Below are positions 52,657 to 63,440 of a stretch of 64,000 nt of DNA, piece after piece. This DNA comes from Pararge aegeria (taxonomy: Eukaryota > Arthropoda > Insecta > Lepidoptera > Nymphalidae), in assembly GCF_905163445.1 (NCBI RefSeq), contig NC_053193.1, forward strand, positions 4,402,001 through 4,466,000, read 5' to 3'. The notes under the pieces were generated by a model, which was not told the origin of the DNA, did no database searches, and worked only from the letters and a program-made list of their open reading frames with translations. The translations under genes and the position numbers were made by a program. Positions within the stretch are counted from its first letter, which is position 1; each line of letters opens with the position of its first letter.

Positions 52657-53334
52657 CACATTCATATATGGCGCGCAGAAGATAGAATAGCATTGAAATC
52701 AATTATAATAGAAAAAAAAACTCAAGCACTTAGTTTTTTCATTCGAAAGACAGATAAGACGAGTGATTAAATACCAGTAATACGTTCAGGCGAAAAAAAG
52801 GTTTTCGTAATTTATCCTCGCCGCAAAGTTAATGTTTTCGGCCACGTTTACGAGTGTAAAAGATTGTAAAAAGCTGAAGTACCTAGTTCGGAATTAGAGC
52901 CAGTTGCGCGGTGAGATAGACGAAAGCCTGAAATAAAGTGGTTTGAAACTCGTTTTTTTCAGGCTCGGGCGTTTTCATACGGATTTTATAGAATACTTTA
53001 AGTACTGTACTCTTATTTTGCAACCTTATTCACTGGAGTAACCTCATTAAGAAAGAAAGACAAGTGTATCGTCACTTACAGTACACAAACTGATACAAAC
53101 TACGACTAACTATAACAAATATACGGTATGTGCACGATAAAAAAAATCTCATAATCTTAGGTATATTTTTGTGATATATCCAGGATATATCCTTAGTATA
53201 TTTAAAGATTAAAGTAGTATTATATTTATATTAGTCATCATTTTTGTGAAGAGGGTGTGTTTTTCTAATCAATAGAAATATTTTTCCGTAGCTGCTTTAA
53301 ACGGCGGCATTACCAACATATTTTGAATGTCTCC
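52657..53334. other. No assigned feature
   Basis: AT-rich sequence. 'gtttttttcaggctcgggcg' near 52950 is acceptor-like, but no open frame with a donor follows. Confidence 0.4.
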
Positions 53335-53672
53335 CTAGTCTCCATTGCACAGTGGTAAACGCCATGTTATAAGGAGGTGGTCCGGGGGTCGATCGCCGAT
53401 TAGGAATTTATAATATTTGATTTTTTCTCTAGACTAGTCAGGTACAAGCTTCGGCCGTAGCTAGTTACCACTTTGCCAACGAAGATGAGCTGCCAATCAT
53501 TGAGCTCTCTGGTACTATGCCGCGTAGAAACCTATTAGGGGTATTGGTTTAATATAACTGTCAAACCAGCCCCCCTTGCCAGTTATCCCGCTACTATCTT
53601 AGACCCCATAATCAATAACCACCCTGTGAGATTGCAGTCAAATTGTAATTTTAGTGAAATGAAAAAAAAATT
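53335..53672 (+). mobile_element. SINE-H copy, full length but diverged
   Basis: 'tccattgcacagtggtaaac' and 'gggggtcgatcgccgattag' (head), 'cggccgtagctagttaccac', 'cgcgtagaaacctattaggg', 'cccgctactatcttagaccc' and an A-rich end. Confidence 0.65.
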
Positions 53673-53710
53673 GGCGTCAGTACCATGTAAAAATGTCACT
53701 TCAGACGGAT

Positions 53711-53869
53711 AGAAGTGGTGATAGCCCAGTGGATGGGACTTAGACTTCACCTTCGGGGGGCCGAGGTTCCAATCTCAGCACGCATCACTAACTTTTCTAA
53801 AGCATAGAAAATATCATTTGCGTCAACGGTGAAGGAAAACATCGTGAGGAAACCTGCATGCCGAACATA
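53711..53869 (+). mobile_element. SINE-B copy, 3'-truncated
   Basis: 'agaagtggtgatagcccagt', 'ggccgaggttccaatctcag' and 'atcgtgaggaaacctgcatg'. It stops at 'ccgaac', about 40 bases before the next copy's leader. Confidence 0.75.
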
Positions 53870-53911
53870 TTTCCATAAAAAATGTTATATGTCTATTCTG
53901 CCATCATTCAA

Positions 53912-54246
53912 AGCCTTTATAGCTCTTCAAAGAAATAAAATGGATATATCCCATTTTGTAGGACTTCTAGTCCACTTTCGTTGGGCCGAGTTCGAATCCC
54001 AACACGCAGTTCTATCAAAGATTCTAAGTTATGTGCTTTTCATAAGCAATTAAAATATCACTTGCTTCAACGGTGAAAGAAAACATCGCCAGGAAACCTG
54101 CATGGCTGAAAGTTCTCTATAATGTTCTCAAAGGTGTGTGGAGTCTACCAATCCGCACTGGGCCAGCGTGGACTACGGCCTTAACTCCGTCTCATGGTGG
54201 GAGGAGACAAGTGCCCTGTAGTGGCCGGCAATGGGTTGATATGGAT
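53912..54246 (+). mobile_element. SINE-B subfamily copy, second with the extra leader
   Basis: Leader 'gcctttatagctcttcaaag'-aaataaaatggatat, then 'gccgagttcgaatcccaaca', 'atcgccaggaaacctgcatg' and 'tgccctgtagtggccggcaa'. The SINE part is about as similar to 52344-52656 as to unrelated copies or more so, and the shared leader argues for a common source. Confidence 0.7.
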
Positions 54247-54415
54247 GATGACAATTCTTCAAGGCAGAATTTGTAAAACTGTTAATCACATACCAGCTAT
54301 ATTTTTAACTGTTAGCCAGCTTACCAATATTATTGGCTATAAATTGAAAAATATCATGAAAAATTGAGGATATTCATGCAAACATCCATTTGCATTTCCA
54401 CTTTCCACTTCCATT

Positions 54416-54650
54416 TGGACGACCGACTATCCTAGGCCGTGGGTTTGATTCCCACATCTGGAAAATGTTTGTGTGATGAACATGATTGTTTTTCAGTGTC
54501 TGGGTGTTTATCTGTATATTATAAGTATTTATGTGTATTATATTAATAAAAATATTCAACAGCTATCTTAGTACCCATAACACAAGCTACGCTTACTTTG
54601 GGGCTAGATGGCGTTGTGTGTATTGTCGTAGTATATTTATTATTATTATT
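54416..54650 (+). mobile_element. SINE-A copy with deleted A-box
   Basis: The head is shortened: 'ggacgaccgactatcctagg' jumps to 'ccgtgggtttgattcccaca', deleting about 35 bases including the A-box. The body, 'ggggctagatggcgttgtgt' and the ATT-type tail are intact. Confidence 0.8.
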
Positions 54651-55265
54651 TCCTATTTCACCCTTTTACAATTTTTAAAACTGTTAAATACATGTTTCTT
54701 ATTTATTAACCAAAAGCCCAAATACCAAGTTTCAGATTAAACATATATAGACATAGAGATGATACTCTCGCATTCGTTAAAAGATTAGTTAATACTACTG
54801 TCCGAACAACATAAATGCATACAGATAATATTTGTAGTATCAATCTGAAAACACCTTAACATTGCATGCACAAGTTACACAAGCAAGTTGCTCCTCCGAA
54901 TACCATCAAGGAAAACAGCTTTAAAGCACGCGAAGGCATAGTTTTGAAGTCGTTACAAACTACATAGTATAAATCTTGATGATTCCAGTGGATTAGAGAT
55001 TCCAGTGCACACAACACACGACAAGCCTGTCGCACGTTGCACAGTTGCATACACACTAGCAGATACCCGTTACTTCGTCTTCGTAGTATTTCTATCATGT
55101 CGTGATTAAGAAATGTTTTATACAGCAAGCTTCCCGCGAAGCTTAAGGCAAATTACTGAGGAATATACTCGTAACTTGAAAACTGAAATACTTTTGTACA
55201 CACTCATTCCCAATCCTTTCTCCCCCTAACGTCTATTGTACATTCTCTCAAAATTTCAAAAGACC
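54651..55265. other. Helitron 3'-end trace; no gene
   Basis: On the minus strand, 'gaagacgaagtaacgggtat'-ctgCTAG (about 55045-55080) looks like a Helitron-like 3' end. The 90-codon minus frame at 54856-55128 runs through it and contains a Cys-rich stretch, but has no convincing splice sites or homology that I recognise. Confidence 0.35.
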
Positions 55266-55485
55266 TTGAGTCGGACTTCGGCTTTCCTTTTGCAGGGACC
55301 GAGTTTGCTCCCGGACGCGCACGGCTAACTTTTCGGAGCTATCTGCGTTTTAATCAATTAAATATCATTTGTTTAACAGTAAAGGAACTTTATGAGTAAA
55401 GCTACATGTCTAAGATAAATTATAAAGTCCATCAATCAGCACGTGGCCAGCGCGGCGGACTACGACCTAAACTCTTCTCATAGAT
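55266..55485 (+). mobile_element. SINE-B copy, diverged
   Basis: 'cagggaccgagtttgctccc' (B-box region), 'gctaacttttcggagctatc', 'cagcgcggcggactacgacc' and 'taaactcttctcatag'. The head start is eroded. Confidence 0.6.
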
Positions 55486-55856
55486 TTAAGGCGGAATTAA
55501 ACGGAGACTAATATTTTAAAAATTATTTTACTTTTATCATTTGTTTAATATTAATTTCTTTTATCCTTATTATTTTTGCTTTTTATTTAATTTAATTATT
55601 TTTAGGACTAACCTGTTACCTAGGGCTAAGATATAGGAAGAACTTATTGAGAGACATCTCAAAGGTTTCATTCGGTAATTTGTTATAAAATAATGTACAA
55701 TTGCCCTTGAACGAATTAGCAATTTTATGTAGCCTAGTAAACTGCACAACGAGTTTATTTTTGCTTCTAATATTTATATTGTTACAGTCCATTTTCTTTT
55801 TAAATGTTGTTATATTTTTATGGACATAAATTAAATTATCAATTTATATTTTCATA

Positions 55857-56887
55857 TTAAGACGGCGAACAAGTGGTATAAGGGCAAGCATTCTCGTATT
55901 ACGATCATACAAACAACAAACGATGCTGATGACTTTAAATGAAATAAAAATGTTTTAAAAAAACAAAAAAACGACTTTGTTAAACAACTAAAAAGCGAGG
56001 AATAAATATTTTCAACAAAATTATTAAGTCTGTGACAAATAACTATAATTACTAAGTATAGTTATTGTCGGACCATGCAGTCTGCTTGATCCGGAAAGCC
56101 AAAATGCGAATTAACGTGGATGTAACTTAAAAAAGGACGGACTTTCATACAAACTCTTTTCCCCTGCTCAATCCCCTTAAGTATATATATATATACTAAA
56201 GATATTACAATTTTATCTCTATAATAAAGATATTTTCATAATACACCTGCAGAGTGTTCAAAGAATATTATCATCTGGAATTTGAAGATTTCTGCGTTCA
56301 ACAGTTTGGGCTATTTGTACTAGGAAATTACCTAGTAATGTTCTACATATTACTTGGAAACAAAGTTGTATTGTTTTGTGAATTTCATTTTACTTCTCAC
56401 ATTTTTCTCATACCGGGCGCCTTATATATGAAAATCGATTCTTAAGGAGTAAACTCCAAAAATAAACATAAAATAAAAGTTTTCCTCGTCGGTATGTGCA
56501 CCATGAGAAATTTTATGACGCTAACAAGGTAAACACGTCTATGAAAGGAGATGTAAACTAGTTTTTTAGTCGTCCTACTGTTAATGTAAAATCTACAAAC
56601 GCGTACGTACGGTTATTATGATAAATGTTAAAGTAACATAAAGAAAAAAAAGGAATATTCAATTCATGTACCTAGATAGAGTAAAAGTTTTCCTCATCGG
56701 TATTTGCCCCATGAAAGCTTTTATGACGCAAACAAGGTAAACACTTCTATGAAAAAGTTGTAAACTAGTCTTTCAACGTACAAGTGTTCATATAAAACGC
56801 ATAAAAACGCGTAAAACCCCCACGTAGGCATATTAAGACGTCCAACACACGTTGAATAAGGGCGAGCATACATCGTAATCCTAACGC
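55857..56887. repeat. Region of diverged direct repeats
   Basis: 56475-56572 and 56683-56778 share 'aaaagttttcctc(g/a)tcggtat', 'atgacgc(t/a)aacaaggtaaacac' and 'gtaaactagt'. Separately, 55857-55913 and 56829-56887 share 'attaagacg', 'ataagggc(a/g)agcat' and 'cgtaat/cgtatt' motifs. This looks like an unrecognised, internally repeated element. The 63- and 64-codon ORFs are not supported. Confidence 0.5.
56081..56188 (+). repeat. Inverted-repeat arm, left
   Basis: 'ctgcttgatccggaaagcca', 'attaacgtggatgtaactta', 'aaaaggacggactttcatac' and 'tccccttaagtat' reappear as the reverse complement at 57590-57690. The enclosed 1.4 kb contains the direct repeats and a family-F MITE, so the pair may mark the ends of a larger composite element. 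Confidence 0.65.
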
Positions 56888-57065
56888 CTATTTTATTGAG
56901 GAAAAATATCAGCATTTCTATCTCACAACGGGTTATGTTGTGATTTAGAAATAAATCTGAGGATTATTCTCTGGCGTGACTGACTGGCAAACAGCCCAAA
57001 CTTTTGAACGTAGTAATTTTCAAATTCGAGAGAATAATATTCTTTTAGCACTCTACAGGTGTATT

Positions 57066-57200
57066 CAGTGGCGTGCAAAGAGGGTATGCAGATGATATAG
57101 GATGAAGAAAATCTCCAGTACGAGTAAATACTTAAGGGTACCTATCCTTAAGTTTTTTATAACTCGTACTGGAGATTTTCTTCATATATGCACACCACTG
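57066..57200. mobile_element. hAT-like MITE (family F), copy 3, with 8-bp TSD
   Basis: Starts cagtggcgtgcaaagagg, ends tatgcacaccactg, and is flanked by the 8-bp direct repeat ggtgtatt (57058-57065, 57201-57208). Internal 23-bp perfect stem arms at 57103-57125 and 57162-57184 match the imperfect stem in copy 1. At 135 bp this is the most compact version. Confidence 0.85.
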
Positions 57201-57589
57201 GGTGTATTATGAAAGTATCCTTAATATAGAGATAAGATTGTAGAATCTTTATTTTATTTTATTCATTAAAGGAACACCAACGGCTTTTTCACAATACTTC
57301 TTAAACGAAAATTACAAAAATTTTGTTTCTAATCAGTGTGACTAGCCACTTAAAGGTTTGTACTGCAAACTTTAATTAAAATACTAAAAAAAAGTTAAAC
57401 AAAAGTAATATTACCTACAACATGAAAAACTAAAAACTATGATCCTTTTTGGATCGTTTGACGCAGTACGGATTGTTTGACAAAGCAGAATTAAGAGGAC
57501 GTTTAAAATCATTCGGCCTTTGACAAAATATATCAATATCGTTATTTGCGCGAGCAAGATCATTATAGAACCGATCTTAAGTATTATAT

Positions 57590-57690
57590 ACGAGTACTTA
57601 AGGGGACGAAACAGGAGAATATAATTTGTATGAGAGTCTGTCCTTTTTCAAGTTATATCCACGTTAATTGATATTTTCCGGATCAAGCAG
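57590..57690 (-). repeat. Inverted-repeat arm, right
   Basis: The reverse complement reads 'ctgcttgatccggaaaatat', 'aattaacgtggatataactt', 'gaaaaaggacagactctcat' and 'gtccccttaagta', aligning with 56081-56188 at high identity with a few substitutions. Confidence 0.65.
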
Positions 57691-57727
57691 ATATGCTTAA
57701 TAATTATGATGTAAAATGGAAAACTGT

Positions 57728-57965
57728 TGCCTAAAAGCGGAGTAACACTTCGCAGGGCATTCAGCGAACACCCTGCAACGTGCCACCTTTGTCCATCAAC
57801 CTAAGGTGTCGGTGTTAAGTCTCACATGCCTGTAATTACATCGGCAACCACGCCTTCTAGACCGGAGCACAGCTTTGCAACAACGCTGCTTGACGGCAGA
57901 AATAAGCATAGCGGTAGTACTTTCCCGACGGGCTCGGTCACCAAAAGCTTTACTACTACTACTAC
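57728..57965 (-). repeat. Family-K repeat
   Basis: 'tgccacctttgtccatcaac'-ctaagg, 'aattacatcggcaaccacgc', 'aacaacgctgcttgacggca', 'gaaataagcatagcggtagt' and 'actttcccgacgggctcggt', in reverse orientation relative to 25415. It ends in a (TAC)n run at about 57950-57968. Confidence 0.6.
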
Positions 57966-58143
57966 TACTCATACACTTTTAAGGTTGTTGTGCCTTGGAA
58001 TAATTTGCCTGCTGACATCCGTAAAAGTATATCACTTCCCATATTTAAGTGTCGTCTTAAAGACTACTATCTGTCTTTGAAGTAATTTGAACAAATATCG
58101 TAATTAATGTGTTTTATTTGTATTTTCGTGTATCATTATTATA

Positions 58144-58186
<43 letters not shown>

Positions 58187-58454
58187 AATTATAAATATAT
58201 ATAATTATATAACGGAAGAAGAAAAATACTAATATTTGTAAATTTATTTTATATCTATGTTTATGTATGTCTATTTATTTTCGAATATATATGTATATAT
58301 AATTGCACTATCCCGCTCTCTTGCAGCTTTTCCTTCTCTTGCAGTATTTCTTCTTCTTCTTCTTCTTCTTACTACTACTACAGTATACCCATAAATTCAT
58401 TTTGACCTTTATTTGCTTATAAATAAAACTACCGGACCCGCGCAACTTCGTCCG
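57966..58454. repeat. Microsatellite-rich spacer before the tandem array
   Basis: Contains (AT)n at about 58149-58184, a second AT-rich tract, and (TTC)n followed by (TAC)n near 58348-58381. At 58429-58454, 'accggacccgcgcaacttcg'-tccg resembles a reversed Helitron-like 3' end. The 90-codon minus frame with poly-Lys here reads the TTC repeat. Confidence 0.7.
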
Positions 58455-61400
58455 CTCGAAACTCAAACTCCCAAATTTTCTGCCAATAATCCTATCAAAA
58501 GAGCTGAGTAGGCATGTCTCTACGCTTCTACTGCGAGTATTTAGTTTCAAAATCAGCAGCATAAAAGATAAATTGTTCATATTATTCCAAATCAGTTTAA
58601 GAATGAGGCGTTCTTCTATCAGAGCAATCTCTTCCTATTTCTGCACTCCTGGTATAACGATTCGCAAAAACTAATAAAAATGGCATTTCTGCGTTTATTC
58701 AAGGGGGGACCCTTGCTAAAATAAAAAGCTGTAGCTAACAGGGGTTATTGTATTGGCAAGCCGAAAAGGGCTGCTTTCAGTAAGACTGCACGATTTCAAG
58801 CCAGCCTGCAGACATTTTTATAAACACAAGCTCGAAACTCAAACTCCCATATTTTCTGCCAAGTATCCTATTAAAAGAGCTGAGTAGGCATGTCTCTACT
58901 ACGAGTATTTAGTTTCAATATCAGCAGCATAAAAGATAAATTGTTCATATTATTCCAAATCAGTTTAAGAATGAGGCGTTCTTCTATCACAGCAATCTCT
59001 TCCTATTTCTGCACTCCTGGTATAACGATTCGCAAAAACTAATAAAAATGGCATTTCTGCGTTTATTCAAGGGGGGACCCTTGCTAAAATAAAAAGCTGT
59101 AGCTAAGAGGGGTTATTGTATCGGCAAGCCGAAGAGGGCTGCTTTCAGTAAGACTGCACGATTTTAAGCCATCCTGCACACATTTTTATAAACACAAGCT
59201 CGAAACTCAAGCTCCAAAATTTTCTGCCAAGTATCCTATCAAAAGAGCTGAGTAGGCATGTCTCTACTACGAGTATTTAGTTTCAATATCAGCAGCATAA
59301 AAGATAAATTGTTCATATTATTCCAAATCAGTTTAAGAATGAGGCGTTCTTCTATCAGAGCAATCTCTTCCTATTTCTGCACTCCTGGTATAACGATTCG
59401 CAAAAACTAATAAAAATGGCATTTCTGCGTTTATTCAAGGGGGGAACCTTGCTATAATAAAAAAGCTGTAGCTAACAGGGGTTATTGTATCGGCAAGCTG
59501 AAAAGGGCTGCTTTCAGTAAGACTGCACGATTTCAAGCCAGCCTGCAGATATTTTTATAAACACAAGCTCGAAACTCAAGCTCCAAAATGTTCTGCCAAG
59601 TATTCAAAGGAGCTGAGTAGGCATGTCTCTACTCTTCTACTGCGAGTATTTAGTTTCAATATCAGCAGCATAAAAGATAAATTGTTCATATTATTCCAAA
59701 TCAGTTTAAGAATGAGGCGTTCTTCTATCAGAGCAATCTCTTCCTATTTCTGCACTCCTGGTATAACGATTCGCAAAAACTAATAAAAATGGCATTTCTG
59801 CGTTTATTCAAGGGGGGACCCTTGCTAAAATAAAAAAGCTGTAGCTAACAGGGGTTATTGTATCGGCAAGCCGAAAAGGGCTGCTTTCAGTAAGACTGCA
59901 CGATTTCAAGCCAGCCTGCAGACATTTTTATAAACACAAGCTCGAAACTCAAACTCCCATATTTTTGCCAATAATCCTATCAAAAGAGCTGAGTAGGCAT
60001 GTCTCTATGCTTCTACTGCGAGTATTTAGTTTCAATATCAGCAGCATAAAAGATAAATTGTTCATATTATTCCAAATCAGTTTAAGAATGAGGCGTTCTT
60101 CTATCAGAGCAATCTCTTCCTATTTCTGCACTCCTGGTATAACGATTCGCAAAAACTAATAAAAATGGCATTTCTGCGTTTATTCAAGGGGGGACCCTTG
60201 CTAAAATAAAAAAGCTGTAGCTAAGAGGGGTTATTGTATCGGCAAGCCGAAGAGGGCTGCTTTCAGTAAGACTGCACGATTTTAAGCCATCCTGCACACA
60301 TTTTTATAAACACAAGCTCGAAACTCAAGCTCCAAAATTTTCTGCCAAGTATCCTATCAAAAGAGCTGAGTAGGCATGTCTCTACTACGAGTATTTAGTT
60401 TCAATATCAGCAGCATAAAAGATAAATTGTTCATATTATTCCAAATCAGTTTAAGAATGAGGCGTTCTTCTATCAGAGCAATCTCTTCCTATTTCTGCAC
60501 TCCTGGTATAACGATTCGCAAAAACTAATAAAAATGGCATTTCTGCGTTTATTCAAGGGGGGAACCTTGCTATAATAAAAAAGCTGTAGCTAACAGGGGT
60601 TATTGTATCGGCAAGCTGAAAAGGGCTGCTTTCAGTAAGACTGCACGATTTCAAGCCAGCCTGCAGATATTTTTATAAACACAAGCTCGAAACTCAAGCT
60701 CCAAAATGTTCTGCCAAGTATTCAAAGGAGCTGAGTAGGCATGTCTCTACTCTTCTACTGCGAGTATTTAGTTTCAATATCAGCAGCATAAAAGATAAAT
60801 TGTTCATATTATTCCAAATCAGTTTAAGAATGAGGCGTTCTTCTATCAGAGCAATCTCTTCCTATTTCTGCACTCCTGGTATAACGATTCGCAAAAACTA
60901 ATAAAAATGGCATTTCTGCGTTTATTCAAGGGGGGACCCTTGCTAAAATAAAAAAGCTGTAGCTAACAGGGGTTATTGTATCGGCAAGCTGAAAAGGGCT
61001 GCTTTCAGTAAGACTGCACGATTTCAAGCCAGCCTGCAGACATTTTTATAAACACAAGCTCGAAACTCAAACTCCCATATTTTCTGCCAAGTATCCTATT
61101 AAAAGAGCTGAGTAGGCATGTCTCTACTCTTCTACTGCGAGTATTTAGTTTCAATATCAGCAGCATAAAAGACAAATTGTCCATATTATTCCAAATCAGT
61201 TTAAGAATGAGGCGTTCTTCTATCAGAGCAGTCTCTTCCTATTTCTGCACTCCTGGTATAACGATTCGCAAAAACTAATAAAAATGGCATTTCTGCGTTT
61301 ATACAAAGGGGACCCCTGCTAAAATAAAAAAGCTGTAGCTAACAGGGGTTATTGTATCGGCAAGCCGAAAAGGGCTGCTTTCAGTAAGACTGCACGATTT

Positions 61401-62949
61401 CAAGCCAGCCTGCAGACATTTTTATAAACACAAGCTCGAAACTCAAACTCCCATATTTTCTGCCAAGTATCCTATTAAAAGAGCTGAGTAGGCATGTCTC
61501 TACTCTTCTACTGCGAGTATTTAGTTTCAATATCAGCAGCATAAAAGACAAATTGTTCATATTATTCCAAATCAGTTTAAGAATGAGGCGTTCTTCTATC
61601 AGAGCAATCTCTTCCTATTTTTATAAACACAAGCTCGAAACTCAAACTCCCATATTTTCTGCCAATAATCCTATCAAAAGAGCTGAGTAGGCATGTCTCT
61701 ACTCTTCTACTGCAAGTATTTAGTTTCAATATCAGCAGCATAAAAGATAAATTGTTCATATTATTCCAAATCAGTTTAAGAATGAGGCGTTCTTCTATCA
61801 GAGCAATCTCTTCCTATTTCTGCACTCCTGGTATAACGATTCGCAAAAACTAATCAAAATGGCATTTCTGCGTTTATTCAAGGGGGGACCCTTGCTAAAA
61901 TAAAAAGCTGTAGCTAACAAGGGTTATTGTATCGGCAAGCCGAAAAGGGCTGCTTTCAGTAAGACTGCACGATTTCAAGCCAGCCTGCAGACATTTTTAT
62001 AAACACAAGCTCGAAACTCAAACTCCCATATTTTTGCCAATAATCCTATCAAAAGAGCTGAGTAGGCATGTCTCTATGCTTCTACTGCGAGAATTTAGTT
62101 TCAATATCAGCAGCATAAAAGACAAATTGTCCATATTATTCCAAATCAGTTTAAGAATGAGGCGTTCTTCTATCAGAGCAATCTCTTCCTATTTCTGCAC
62201 TCCTGGTATAACGATTCGCAAAAACTAATAAAAATGGCATTTCTGCGTTTATTCAAGGGGGGACCCTTGCTAAAATAAAAAGCTGTAGCTAAGAGGGGTT
62301 ATTGTATCGGCAAGCCGAAGAGGGCTGCTTTCAGTAAGACTGCACGATTCCAAGCCATCCTGCACACATTTTTATAAACACAAGCTCGAAACTCAAGCTC
62401 CAAAATTTTCTGCCAAGTATCCTATCAAAAGAGCTGAGTAGGCATGTCTCTACTACGAGTATTTAGTTTCAATATCAGCAGCATAAAAGATAAATTGTTC
62501 ATATTATTCCAAATCAGTTTAAGAATGAGGCGTTCTTCTATCAGAGCAATCTCTTCCTATTTCTGCACTCCTGGTATAACGATTCGCAAAAACTAATAAA
62601 AATGGCATTTCTGCGTTTATTCAAGGGGGGACCCTTGCTAAAATAAAAAGCTGTAGCTACCAAGGGTTATTGTATCGGCAAGCCGAAAAGGGCTGCTTTC
62701 AGTAAGACTGCACGATTTCAAGCCAGCCTGCAGACATTTTTATAAACACAAGCTCGAAACTCAAACTCCCATATTTTCTGCCAATAATCCTATCAAAAGA
62801 GCTGAGTAGGCATGTCTCTACTTTTCTACTGCGAGTATTTAGTTTCAATATCAGCAGCATAAAAGATAAATTGATCATATTATTCCAAATCAGTTTAAGA
62901 ATGAGGCGTTCTTCTATCAGAGCAATCTCTTCTATCCTATCAAAAGAGA
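58455..62949 (+). repeat. Satellite-like tandem array, ~373-bp units, 13 unit starts
   Basis: Units begin ctcgaaactcaa at 58455, 58831, 59199, 59568, 59941, 60317, 60686, 61059, 61435, 61634, 62010, 62385 and 62753. Lengths are 376, 368, 369, 373, 376, 369, 373, 376, 199, 376, 375 and 368, with a partial last unit. Every unit has 'caaatcagtttaagaatgag', 'cactcctggtataacgattc', 'gcatttctgcgtttattcaa' (one variant) and 'gtagctaa(c/g)aggggttattg', except where truncated. Units 3-4 and 6-7 share private variants and exact lengths, giving an 1118-bp higher-order period. Recurrent 60-64 codon frames on both strands are repeat artefacts; I see no protein motif. Confidence 0.95.
61435..61633 (+). repeat. 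Internally deleted satellite unit (199 bp)
   Basis: The unit jumps from 'agcaatctcttcctattt' straight to 'ttataaacacaag', losing about 177 bases. Both breakpoints lie in T runs, so the deletion may have used ttt microhomology. Confidence 0.85.
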
Positions 62950-63176
62950 GATACTTAAACTTAATTTGAAAAGTTCACTTATAAACTACTCTTGATTGTA
63001 AAAATATATCTCTACAACAAGAAGTCAAGCTTGTGACTGCCTTTAAATATAGTCGTAAAATATGTATACTTGAGATGATGCTAAACGTAGGAATGAAACT
63101 GTTGCCAATTGCTTTACATCTGTGTCGGTTATAAAGCAATCCCGACTTTTAGAACCCGACAAAATTTTCCTTCTAA

Positions 63177-63440
63177 AAAAGCGGTGATAGCGGTGGTTAG
63201 GACTTCAGCCTCACTTTCAACGGGCCGGGATTCGAATCAAAGAAGGCAACACTAGCTTTTCTAACTAATGTGCGTTTTATGAATGAATTTTAATATTACT
63301 TGCTTTGACAGTGAAGGAAAACATCGTGCCGAAACCGGCATGCCTGAGAGTTTTCCAGAATTTTCTCAAAGTCTTGTGGAGTCCACAACTCCGCACTGGA
63401 CCAGCGTAGTGGACTACGGCCTAAACCCTTCTCATATCCC
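63177..63440 (+). mobile_element. SINE-B copy
   Basis: 'aagcggtgatagcggtggtt'-agg (head), 'gggccgggattcgaatcaaa' (B-box), 'acttgctttgacagtgaagg', 'acatcgtgccgaaaccggca' and 'cagcgtagtggactacggcc'. The 3' end stops after 'cccttctcatatccc', without the GAT tail. Confidence 0.75.

Noticed and set aside
54856..55128. 90-codon Cys-containing minus-strand ORF
   Set aside because: It overlaps a Helitron-like 3' end and lacks convincing splice signals or a recognisable motif.
59965..62228. Recurring 60-64 codon ORFs on both strands of the tandem array
   Set aside because: They repeat because the DNA repeats, occur on both strands, and are broken by length changes in several units. No protein family is recognised.
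58455..62949. CRISPR-like array
   Set aside because: The units are about 373 bp of continuous repeat without unique spacers, in an insect genomic context. It is a satellite-type array.
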